From: Clostridia bacterium
GTDB taxonomy: Bacteria; Bacillota; Clostridia; Oscillospirales; CAG-272
Length of the DNA stretch: 42,942 nt
Assembly (NCBI GenBank): GCA_017466685.1
Contig: JAFTTS010000061.1
Span: 1-42,942, forward strand
Direction of reading: 5' to 3'
Positions 24,985 to 35,500 of the stretch are shown piece after piece. The notes beneath the pieces are model-generated. The model saw only the letters and a list, made by a program, of their open reading frames with translations, was not told where the DNA came from and did not search any database. Numbering within the stretch: position 1 is the first letter of the stretch; every line of letters begins with the position of its first letter. The translations under genes and the position numbers were made by a program.

Positions 24985-25863
24985 TTATTTACCAAGCCTA
25001 TAAAGCTCATCCGCGAGCCGAGCGAAATCCTCAAGCGTCAAACGCTCGCCGCGTATCGAAGCGTCAAGTCCCGATGCAGCAATCGCCGCAGCAATTCCCT
25101 CTCGTCCGAGATGCGAAAACTCGGTGGAAAGTGAATTTGCGAGTGTCTTTCTTCTCTGCGCAAATGCGCCACGTATCGTTTTAAACAGCATCGCTTCATC
25201 AATCACCTTAACCGGCGGCTCTTTATGGAGCGTTATGCGAATAACCGCAGAATCCACCTTGGGAGCCGGCAAAAAGCATCCGGCAGGCACTGTGAAGAGC
25301 CGTTCGGTTTTGCCGTAGTATGCAAGCGCTGCCGTGATCGCGCCGTACTCGCTGTCACCTGCAGGTGCGGTCAGACGCTGTGCGACCTCTTTCTGTATCA
25401 TAACGGTGATCGTTTCAAAAGGAAGACGCGATTCAACAAGCTTCATAAGTATCGGCGTTGTGATGTAATACGGCAGATTCGCCGCGACCGATACACGCAT
25501 ACCCTGCGAGAGAAACTCGTTTTCGATAAGTGTTGTAAGATCGGTTTTCATCACGTCCTGATTGATGACAGATGTGTTCGGGAAGTCGGCAAGTGTTTCG
25601 TCAAGTATCGGTATCAGTGCGGTGTCGATTTCAAGCGCAATAACCTTATCTGCACGCTCTGCAAGCTCACGGGTAAGCGTACCGATGCCGGGACCGATCT
25701 CAAGTATACCAAGCGGCATATCATCGGGACGTACACAAGCGGCATCCGCGATCTTCGTGGGTACTTGCGGATTTATAAGGAAGTTTTGTCCGAATTTCTT
25801 CTGAAATGAAACACCGTGCCGCGACATAATCTCACGGATGGTTGATAAATCTGTAAGTCTCAT
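24985..25863 (-). CDS. rsmA: 16S rRNA dimethyladenosine transferase RsmA (KsgA)
   Basis: This 292-residue SAM-dependent enzyme dimethylates the two adjacent adenines of the 16S rRNA 3' hairpin (A1518, A1519 in E. coli). Motifs are KKFGQNFLINP, the SAM-binding EIGPGIGTLTRELAE, the acidic ALEID, NQDVMKTDL, and the catalytic NLPYYITTPIL. The C-terminal RNA-binding domain has RRKTLANSLS. The ATG at 25863 (MRLTDLST) has GGAG upstream; an in-frame start 21 codons earlier adds residues unlike the family. Its probable promoter lies at 25964-25992, facing the tRNA promoter. Confidence 0.97.
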   Translation of the reverse strand: MRLTDLSTIREIMSRHGVSFQKKFGQNFLINPQVPTKIADAACVRPDDMPLGILEIGPGIGTLTRELAERADKVIALEIDTALIPILDETLADFPNTSVINQDVMKTDLTTLIENEFLSQGMRVSVAANLPYYITTPILMKLVESRLPFETITVMIQKEVAQRLTAPAGDSEYGAITAALAYYGKTERLFTVPAGCFLPAPKVDSAVIRITLHKEPPVKVIDEAMLFKTIRGAFAQRRKTLANSLSTEFSHLGREGIAAAIAASGLDASIRGERLTLEDFARLADELYRLGK

Positions 25864-25919
25864 ATATTCTCCGGGATCCCGACTACCGTTAAAAAGTTTA
25901 TTTTTTTCGCATACGGCTA

Positions 25920-25948
25920 TTGACAAATGCAGTCAAATCGGGTATAAT
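25920..25948 (+). promoter_or_regulatory. consensus promoter of tRNA-Thr
   Basis: TTGACA (25920-25925), a 17-nt spacer and TATAAT (25943-25948), 61 bases before the tRNA. Confidence 0.85.
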
Positions 25949-25963
25949 ATTAGTGTTGTCTAT

Positions 25964-25992
25964 ATTGTATCATATTTTTGCCGCAATTGCAA
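25964..25992 (-). promoter_or_regulatory. probable promoter of rsmA, facing the tRNA promoter
   Basis: On the minus strand TTGCAA (25992-25987), a 17-nt spacer and TACAAT (25969-25964). Transcripts from here cross the tRNA promoter, and tRNA transcripts cross this one. Confidence 0.55.
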
Positions 25993-26009
25993 CAGTAAAA
26001 TTAAAATAA

Positions 26010-26084
26010 GCTGGAATGGCGCAGTGGTAGCGCAATTGATTCGTAATCAATAGGCCGTGGGTTCAAATCCCATTTCCAGCTCCA
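26010..26084 (+). tRNA. tRNA-Thr, anticodon CGT, with encoded CCA
   Basis: Acceptor arms GCTGGAA and TTCCAGC pair exactly. The D arm is GCGC-AGTGGTA-GCGC. The anticodon stem ATTGA/TCAAT encloses TTCGTAA with anticodon CGT, reading ACG threonine codons. The T arm is GTGGG-TTCAAAT-CCCAT. The discriminator T is at 26081 and CCA at 26082-26084. It is an intact gene with its own promoter and terminator, and the first prophage gene begins less than 200 bp after it, so its 3' end may be the phage attachment site. Confidence 0.97.
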
Positions 26085-26092
26085 TCAAAAAG

Positions 26093-26123
26093 ATCCGCTT
26101 GTCATAAGGCAAAGCGGATTTTT
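26093..26123 (+). terminator. rho-independent terminator of tRNA-Thr
   Basis: ATCCGCTT (26093-26100) and AAGCGGAT (26112-26119) form a perfect 8-bp stem followed by TTTTTCTTT. Confidence 0.88.
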
Positions 26124-26207
26124 CTTTGTTCTGACAGCATTTTTCGGTGTTACAATCCTAACGCTCACATTAATAAAACACATTCAAAAACACGTTTTCA
26201 AAATCAA

Positions 26208-26229
26208 ATCTGTCACGAATCTGTCACGA
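26208..26229. repeat. tandem ATCTGTCACGA repeat near the presumed phage end
   Basis: Two exact 11-bp copies lie head to tail (26208-26218, 26219-26229) between the tRNA terminator and the first phage gene. Repeats like GTGACA near an attachment site often bind the arm domain of a tyrosine integrase; here this is inference. Confidence 0.55.
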
Positions 26230-26240
26230 CACATAAGAGA

Positions 26241-26275
26241 ACGCCGCCCGAACGAATCCAAGCGGCGTATTTTTT
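26241..26275. terminator. hairpin at the end of the phage late operon
   Basis: ACGCCGC (26241-26247) and GCGGCGT (26262-26268) pair perfectly. The T-run is on the plus strand (ATTTTTTA), which would block read-through from the tRNA. The minus side has only TTCTCTT, so it may end the late transcript weakly. Confidence 0.6.
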
Positions 26276-26489
26276 ATTTCTCCTCATCCTTTTCGCTCGG
26301 CGAGCTTGCATCAACAATGCCCTCTCCGATGATGTACGCGATCAGCGTCGCACCTGCCATGATGATAGACGTCACCTCTGCCGCTGTAGATTCAGCATAA
26401 CCGAAGCCGATCATCAATGCGGTAACAAACCCAACCACAGCCGCCCAAAACTTACGCGATGTAAGCTTGCGTTTCCAATCAATTTTCAT
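26274..26489 (-). CDS. phage holin-like protein
   Basis: This 71-residue protein has a basic N-terminus (KIDWKRKLTSRKFW), two hydrophobic segments (AAVVGFVTALMIGFGYA and EVTSIIMAGATLIAYIIGEG) and a charged tail (SPSEKDEEK). The pattern fits small class II holins of phages of Gram-positive bacteria, which open the membrane so the lysozyme can reach the wall. The ATG at 26489 has AGGAGG 8 bases upstream; a GTG three codons earlier overlaps that site. It is the last gene of the late transcript, 32 bp after the giant gene and far from the lysozyme gene. Confidence 0.8.
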   Translation of the reverse strand: MKIDWKRKLTSRKFWAAVVGFVTALMIGFGYAESTAAEVTSIIMAGATLIAYIIGEGIVDASSPSEKDEEK

Positions 26490-26521
26490 CCGAGTCACCT
26501 CCTCTCTGTAAAAGCATCACA

Positions 26522-29500
26522 TCAATCACCTACGTACCACGGCGTATCGTCGAGCGTAGATTCCTTGTAATAGCACAGATAGATCGCATCCTTTTGTGCA
26601 CCGGTCATCTCTAACTTGTCAATCGCCGCAACAACCGCCGGCTTCTTGTCGTAACCGCTTGTAGTAGAATGAATACGGTGAATCGTAAGGAATGCATCAA
26701 AATCAACACCGGCCGCAATAAGCGTGTCAACCTTGCCGTGCCAGGTTTCGCCTGTCTCAACAAACTCGCAAAACGCTGTAGCCTTAGCCTCATCACTGAT
26801 ATCCATGTTTTCAATCGCCGTCATGGCTTTATCGTCCTTCTCATCACCGGTCAATGTCAGATCGAGACGGTACATCTCAAGGAACTCGTCAAAACCGACA
26901 CCTGCTTTCATAAGTTGTTCAACCTTCGCAGGCCACTTCTCGGAGGTCGAAACAAACTCGCAAAACGCTATCGCCTTAGCTTCATCAATAACATCCGACT
27001 GCATCAGCACATCAAGCCGCGCCAACGACTTGTCCGTCTCGGGATTCGTCGCGCGAAGCTCCTGCACCAGTTCCCAAGACTCACGCTGTCCCTCTCCGGC
27101 TTTGACCATCTCCTCATAAGCTGCCGTCTGATCAACCGAAAGGTAACCGAAGCCGTTCTCAACCCATTCATGTCCGGTTTCCGTTGAAGATTTTCCGAAT
27201 ACAAGCGTCCTCACAGCTTCACCAACCGTGTTAGCACCTTCATCCGTAAATATCGGATACTGCAGCTGACGATTGCCCTCTTTATCGTATGTGTAAGAGC
27301 CGCCTTTAATGAAAGCATTAGCACCTTCAACACCTTTCTTAAGCTGTCCACCGGCAATCGGAACTCCACCGTAATAAATAACGGGAGAAATACCCTTGTA
27401 AAGATTTTCTGCAATCTCTCGCTTGTCATCACCCTCAACCATTCCCTCAAATGCCTTTCGAAGTGCCGACATATCAGGAAGCATCGATGCCGTAGGTATT
27501 CGTCCACCGTCGAACATGATACCACCGATAAACGGCGTTTCCTTTCCAATATTGGTAATAAGATCGAAGCCGGCACCAACGGGATTCTTTTTCTCGGTTT
27601 CTTCAAACAGGTCACCGGCAAGTATATCGTCAATCGAAGCTAACTTGTATCCCGTCAGATCACCACCAAGATCATTGAGCATCTCAAGCGGATCAAGCGC
27701 AGGTCTGCGTCCGACAAGCTTCTCATAAAGATCGTTAAAAAGCCTGTGCAGTATAGCCATCGCCATCAGCTTAACCAACCATTTACCCGCGCCGCTATCA
27801 AGCCTCATGTCCCGAAACATAAACCCGAACTGATTCTTGACCTCAACCTGATACATCGTAAACGACTTCACCAGCGGATTCATAGCACCGAATATCGTCG
27901 GCATAGCCCCCTTGCTGCGGTCACCCATCATACCGGCAATGAACGTGTCAGCCTCTTTCATGGCGGCATTGTAACTCATACCTCCACGGTGCTTTGACAT
28001 ATTCTGCCTTACACGTGCACGCATGAGAAGCTCCGACGTGAAATTGTCAACAAAATTCATCGCCGAGCTGCCGACATCGGACGCAACATCCATACCCGAA
28101 CGGACAAGTCGCTGTGAACCGCGTCTGTTGGTGAGAAACTGCGACGTAGAAATAAAACCGTCATCACTTATGTGTCCCTTGAACATATCCCACATCGCAC
28201 CGAGCATATGATAATGCATTACAGCACCGCCATCCATAAGCGGAATAAAGTTGGTAAGTGCCGAACCAATATTACCGACTATCGCATTTGAAGCAACCCG
28301 TCCCGTGAGACGTCTCATCATCGTGTAGAACGAACGCCCGAAAGTACGTTCAAATCCACGATCCTTGCTCGACTGCTTTCCGGCAAGCAGATTTGTGTAT
28401 TCTTCAAGATCAACAACAAAGTTGTTCAGCGCATATTTTGTCTTGTCAGTCTTTGAAGCAAAGAGATTGTTTATATCTTCCTGTTTCTGCTCTGTCGTCA
28501 AGCTGTCATCATTTCTGATCTTCTCGATACGCGCCTTCGTCTCGTCACTTGTAGTCGTGTATCTTATAGCGTTTGCAAGCGCGCGGAGATTCTGTATGTT
28601 GTCAGTCTGAAACGCAACATCCGTCGCAACCTCAATATAGCGGTCAAGACCTTCAACAGCACCTGTTACCTGACGCTCACCTGCAAGTCCTGCCATAGAA
28701 CGCTGATTTGCATTGCTCATATAACGAATACCCGGGCGGAACGTCGCCGTCATACCGTTGATCGAAGTCGGAAGCATCTCGGAAATCTCCTGCTGACGAA
28801 AACCGAATCCCTGAAGCATCAAGGAAAATACTCCATCCTGCTTTGTGTCGTTGTTGTAGTGTGGAAAATATCCGCGATGATAAGGCACAGGAGCGTAACC
28901 GTTACGAACTCTCGCCGCATTCACAACAGTAAACAGCTCGTCATATATCTCCTTGAAGACCTTCACAGCCTCTTTCATGTGCTCAAATCTCACCTTGTCC
29001 TTGGTGATACCGGGATTCTCCGCAACAATACGGTTGAGATAACCTCTCCATTCCTGCGCCGTCATACCCTCTCGCATCGGCTCACCGCGTTTGTTGTAGA
29101 TAAAAGAACCCTCTCCGCTTTCAAGAGCCTTGATGTTGTCCACAGCCTCACCGTATGCCTGAACGAACTGCGATTCAGAGAGAAAATCACCCTTTTTCAC
29201 TTTCCTCGAAAGTCCGAGAGCCTTTACGCGGTCACGGACCTCGTTTCTCACAACAGTCGTCATGTATGTGGCAGATGTAATAGGATCAAGCAGCTCCTCA
29301 ATGATATACTTCGCAAGTGCGGAATCACGATTTTTCGGTGCAATAGCCTGAACATTACGCCGCATTGTCTCAATCGAATAAAGCAGCGGCGCCGCCTTGT
29401 TCTTCCAATCGGCGAAATATCTGTCCTTTGCGATCATGTCACACATCGCCTTGAATCTGATGTCTTTAACGCGTGCATTGACCTTGTTGATATACGCCTC

Positions 29501-32500
29501 AAGATTCGATTTCTTTTCGATAAGAGCATCACGACGCTCACGCAGATCCTTTATGTACTGTTTTTCCGACTTGTCCCGTAAAATCTCGGTGTCAACGCGC
29601 TCGTGACGCTTGCATTCAGCCTCGATACGCGCGATCTCATCCTCGAGTGACGAAAAACGTTCATAAACCTCCGTCATCTTCGCAGTGAAAGAACCGTCAT
29701 CACGCGCAGCCTTTATAGCCGCATCCTTGATGTCACCGCCACGGTCATGCTTTCTCTGAGCCTTGGCACGAAGCTCCTGCAAGTATGCTTCCTCAGCCTC
29801 ACGCATAAGAGCTTCCTCACGTTGCTTCTGTTCCGCTTCAAGCTTCTCACGTACCTCCTCGGTTGTCCTTGCAAGCTCACGCTGATGCTCACGGCTCTGA
29901 AACTCAATCTGTCGCATAAGTCCGTCAGCAAGAGTCCTCGGCACGCTCTCAACCTCGTTGTATCCATCAAGAATACGAAGCATAGCCTTACCAAAATCAC
30001 TCGTACGTATCGCATCAGCATCCGCACCAACATCCGCATATCTTTCACGCGACGTGAAGTCCTTGTTGTTTACCTGATCGGACACCTCAAGTATACGCGC
30101 AAGCTGCTCCGATTCATTTACAATCTCCGGCGAGAACCAGTCGGGATATAGCGTTGACAGCTCCATGTAACGAACGTCAACAGGTGTACCCTTTTCCTTT
30201 GTGGTAAGATTGACCTTGCCGCGGTACTTGCGAGCCGTCGAACCGTAACCGCCCGAAATATCGCCTCTCGCCTTTTGCGATAAATATAGCGGCGTTTTCA
30301 GTTCAGTTCGAAGCCTCTCTGCAATATATGCGTTGTCGGTATTTTCAAGCCTTACATCCTGCATATCGGAAATAAGGTCGGATATCTCCTTTGAATACTT
30401 CGTCAGCTCGGAAGCGTCACGAACATTCATACCGATACTGTCGTAAATATCAAGAAGCCGTGTTGTGAAATCGTTAATCTGCTTCGCCGAGAAACCACCG
30501 CCAAGCATATCACCAAGCTCGGTAATGATACCCTTGACCTGCTTTTTGCTCGGCATATAGTCGGGCGAGAGCTGACGGTCAGACGCAATACGAGCCGCTG
30601 CATCCCTCTCGATGATGCGAGCCGCCTTTTCTGCCGCCTCTGCACGTGCCTGCCATTTTGCAACATCCTCACGAAGTGCAATATTTTCAGAACGCACCTG
30701 AGCACTTTCGGCCTCGGCAAAATCAGCATACTTGTGTGCATACTCAACATAGGAACGAGCCTTCTCATTGTCGGTCATATCCTTGGCATACACCGGAGCA
30801 TCGTGATCGACAACAAAATTACCGAACTCATCATAGTACCATCCCGTCTGATTGTATATATCCTCTGCGGTAAGCGCATTAGGCTCCTGCCGTCTCTGTT
30901 CATCACGCATACGCCTGTACATCGAAAGTGCTTCCTCGCGATTCCGCGCCTCTGCCTCATTTCGCGCCACGGTGTCGGCGTTGCCAAAGGAAAAACGGGG
31001 GTCAGATTTAGATTTATCGTATCTTTTAGAAAGCGGTATCAAGGTGCCGTCATCATCGTAAGTAATATCATCCACCTTGTCTTTCCCGCTGTAACCAGTA
31101 CTCATACGTTTTTCTCGAAGCATTTCTATCGCCCGATCATAATCGCTTTCTGCCGCCTTCTCGTATCTCATATCCGCGAGTCGTTCATTATCTCTCAGTT
31201 GCGAATTTCTTTTTCCGGCAAGTTGTTCAGATGACAACAATTCATCTGGGATATATCGCAAAAGATCCTCGTCCAAAGGGTTGACATTTTCAATAATTTG
31301 TGATAAACTATATGTAGAGGTTGACTTAGAGATATTTGTCGGATTGTTTGGATCCGAGATTATCTCCATGAGGTCAGCTTCTATTTTTTTGAGCGTCACA
31401 GATACATAAAGTTTATTTTTGCCTTTATTGAATTCTTTTATAGAAAATTCCACGGGTATAATTTGCGTCCCATCTCTGAACGCACTCATGAGCACATACA
31501 CTTGTTTTAAATCTTGGCTTTCTCTTTTGGTACCTATATATTTATCCGTATGAGCTTCTATCGGCTGTGCGTTTTCGACTACATCGCGAAATACATACAT
31601 CATTTTTGCAAAATCGTAAAAGTTGACGCTCTTACCTTCATTTTTGTATCTATTCGCTCGCTCGTTTTGCTTGTGAACACTTTCTGCAAGCGAACGTTTT
31701 GAATAATCAAATCCGAACTCAAGTTCGATGTTTTCATTGGTGTAATCAACATCAAATATACCGAATTTTTCGCCCAAAGTCCTCAAGACTTTACCTGCTT
31801 CGCTCTTGTAAGTGTTCTTTAATTTTAATACCTCATCCCTCGAAAGTTCCGCACTCTCATCTGTAAAAGACACAACATCAAGTTTGGTTTTTCTTATAAT
31901 TTCCGCTCTTTTCGATTCGTCCATATTGGGAACTATCGAAGTTTTTGCCCTTCCTGAACCTTCATCTGCAAACATCATCGCCCTCTCGCCCGTGCCGTCC
32001 TTACCTTTCGCCTGAACGAGCGCACGACCGAATCGGTCACGAATCCGCTCGATCTCACGAAGCATGAGCTGATGTTCACGGTAAGTCGCATCGTACCTGT
32101 CTTTGAAAACACCACGCTTCAAAAAGTCGGCAATATCCTCACGCATACGCTTCGCCATCTGCGAAAGGCGGTACCACATACGAGTGAAAGCATTACGATT
32201 GTGCTTGACGAACTCCACGAGATCGATCTGACGCTCAGTCATTGTGTCACCCTCACCGAATAACGTCTCCATCACTCGTGCAACAACCTCACGGTCAGCC
32301 TTGGCATCGTCAAAATCTTCACCCGTAAGCTCTTTGTACTTGTGCTCATACTCCGCATAAACCTCATCACGGAACGTATCCCAGTCTGCAATGACACCTT
32401 TCGCAGAATACGTCTCAAGAAAGCCCTTGATGCCGTCAACAAGCTGCGCATATTCCTTTGTACCCTCAACAGCATGAGTAAGCTCATGAGCGATAACCTG

Positions 32501-35500
32501 CGAAACGACATTTCCGCGCTTCGGATTTACGAGAATAGTGTTCTTTCCGTCAAACTCACCGTTTGCAACATAGTTGTCGGAAACGAAAATAATCTCTTTA
32601 CTGGTGTACTTCGATAACTGCTCGGCAATATATATCTGTTCCTTGGTCGCACCTGCAAGATAACCCGTTCTCGCTGTCTCGTTTTTCGCAGCTTCCGCTT
32701 TTGTCTGTGCAGATTGTTCAGCTGCCGTAGGAAGCATACCCTTACGCTCAAATATCGTCTTCGCTCTGACTTTAGGCTGTGTGGTCTCCGCGTCGCCTTT
32801 ATTTGCTTTTGCGGCTGCTTGATCTGCCTTTGCTGCTGCTTTCTGCGCTCGTTTTACCGCTTTCGGATCGCTCAACTGCTTATCGAACTCAGCCATAATA
32901 TCATCCCACTGTGCTTCATATTCAGCATCACTGAGCGAACTTCCGCTGTTCATACCGTCATCAAAGAAACTTTCACCGTCAAAACTGCTGTACGGCGAAT
33001 CATACGAACCGTCGTTCAACAAGCTTCCATCCAAATCGCTGTACGGCATAGCATTATCAAAGCTCTGAACATCGTCATAACCCTCGGGAATCGGCAACTC
33101 ATCAAGTAAATAGTCGTTGTCAGATTTTACATCATTGACAGTTTCGCCGTTTTGCGGTGTAACAGCAGTGCCGGAAGATGAAGAAGCAGGGCTCGTTTCG
33201 GACGTGCCGCTATTGGTATCGCTTGACGATGCATAAGCTCCTGCGTAATGTCCTCCGTCTTTTTGTATATTGACAGCTCCACCGTTTTGTGGTATACTAT
33301 TATCAGAGTGGTTTTCTTTAACGTCTTGGACGTACGCCTTGCGGATTTCTTGTAAATCAGCGAGATATTGAGAACTGCTCTCTTTTTTATTTATCGCGGC
33401 TTCTAACCCATGTAAATTTGGTATTGTATCAATGCCTGTCTTTATCATTTGCTTGTTAACAAGCATTTTTTCGCCGTGATATTCCGTTGTTACAGCTTCA
33501 ACATAGTAAACCACATCGTCAGCACCAACTTTTACATATACAATACCCGGCTTTCCGTTAGCGTTGGTCTTCGTGTATACCTTATCATAATTTTCTATTA
33601 TATTAGGTATTTGCGCTATATCCTGAAGTGTAACCGGATACTTCTCATTTGTCTTTTCGCCGTGCGAATTAATAATATGCCGTATGTCATTATCCCGAAG
33701 AACATGGACATAACCGTTAATATCAATTTCTCCGCCTACATCCGTAACAAGCCTGTCGGAAACATAGGCGTATTTTTTATGGTCCTCCGTGTTTTCCTTT
33801 GTTGCTGATTTGGCAACATACGAGTCAATATCATTTTGCGTAACACCAAAATCATATTTGGGTTTCGTTGACGGACTACGCGATGTTCCAGCATTTATTA
33901 TCGCACTTCCTCCGGAAAAACCGAATCCCATCAGCGCACCACTTCCGGCCGCCGATGCAATTCTCGTGATTACACCAACCCAAGCGTCGCTGTCAAGATT
34001 TTTCAGTTCCTCAAGCGTGTATTCTGCAAATTCCCCGTTGACAAGCGTATCATACACAATGTTAGCAATCTCAGTGCACGTCTCCTCAGATGCATTGACA
34101 AGCATACTCTTTGCGATGTTCTTGCTAACATCTTTTACCGTTTTAGCGTCTACCGTCTTTAAGGTCTTTAAATTACCTATAGACACAGATTCAAAAACAC
34201 CTTCAAGTGTACCTGATACAATACCGTTCCAAAACGCCTTGTCGTCAGACATTCCTCTGGCGAGTGCGTCATTTGTTCCTTGCGCCGCCGCCGAAAGTCC
34301 CAATATCACACTGCCGCCTGGAACCAAAGAAGCCGTCAGTGAATCTGCACCCGACATTGCTGCGTTGTACAAAAACGCACCTGCATCCCATCCGGCAATT
34401 TCCCAATGCGCTTTTTGAGAAACCGTACCTCGTATTGTATTTCTCAGTTGTGCCACTTCGTTGGTATCCATTCTACCTGAACGAAAATAATCCGGCAAGT
34501 CCGCCACATATTCTCCGGCAGAACCCAAGCTTGTCGCAATAGAGATAATTGAAGCCGTCGCGGGGGCTTTATTCGCAATGTTTGTTACAAAATCCGTCTC
34601 GGCGCCGTCCATTCGCGCAATTACAGTCGGTTCCATTGCATCAAGAAAGGCGTTTACTGTTTTTAATGCTTTTGCCGGTTCTCCTTCTGTTGCGTATTTT
34701 CCAAGGAAATAATCATGTACCTTTTTTTCTTCATCTGTTAAATGGTTCCATAAATGCTGATCCGGAAACTCACCTGTTTCTGGATCAAAGAAATATCCAG
34801 TGTTATTAACCGTTGTATACCTTTTTTCCTCTAATCGCGGATTCTCTGCCTTTGAACCAATTTCCGCATATTTTTCAAATTCAGGATCGGCACGAGCTTC
34901 ATCCATCATGTCATAAGCTTCTATATAACGAAGATTATCTACTTTTTCTTGGTAGTCCTTAACCTTTCCTTCCAAATATCTGATTGCATCGTATCTGCTA
35001 TTACCAGTTATCCAATGTCCTGAATTTGAAAAGCTGTATAAGTTCTCGCCTTGGAAGACAAGGTCAAACACTTCACCAAAATAGCTAAGTTCGTCTCGCT
35101 GTACCTCGAGGTCCTTTTTAAATGCTTCGAGACGGCCCTTATAATATTCGTATTCTTCTCTCTGCTTTTGTCTTCTCCACTCTGCACCGTTCTGCGCCAT
35201 TTCATATGGAGTCTCGATAACAGACGGAAGCATAAAGAGCCTGCGTCCCCATTCCGTCTGTTCAGCGAGCTTTCGTGCACCATAATCCTGTGCTGTCGCG
35301 TCGGAATCTTCCATGACCTCCATAACCGCTTCGTTAACCATACCTGCCCAATGGTTGTGATCCTCATTATAATCCTCAACAGCCTTCTCGATCTCTATTC
35401 TGTCAGCATACGAATGCTCAGGAGTAATCAGAGTTCGAGCCTGACTTAAGGAAGGATTATAAGTCTTGAGCGGATTAATGTTGTCATGCGGCCTGTAAAT

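Noticed and set aside
28859..29581. 240-residue frame antisense to the giant gene
   Set aside because: Composition is that of a shadow frame and it has no start signal.
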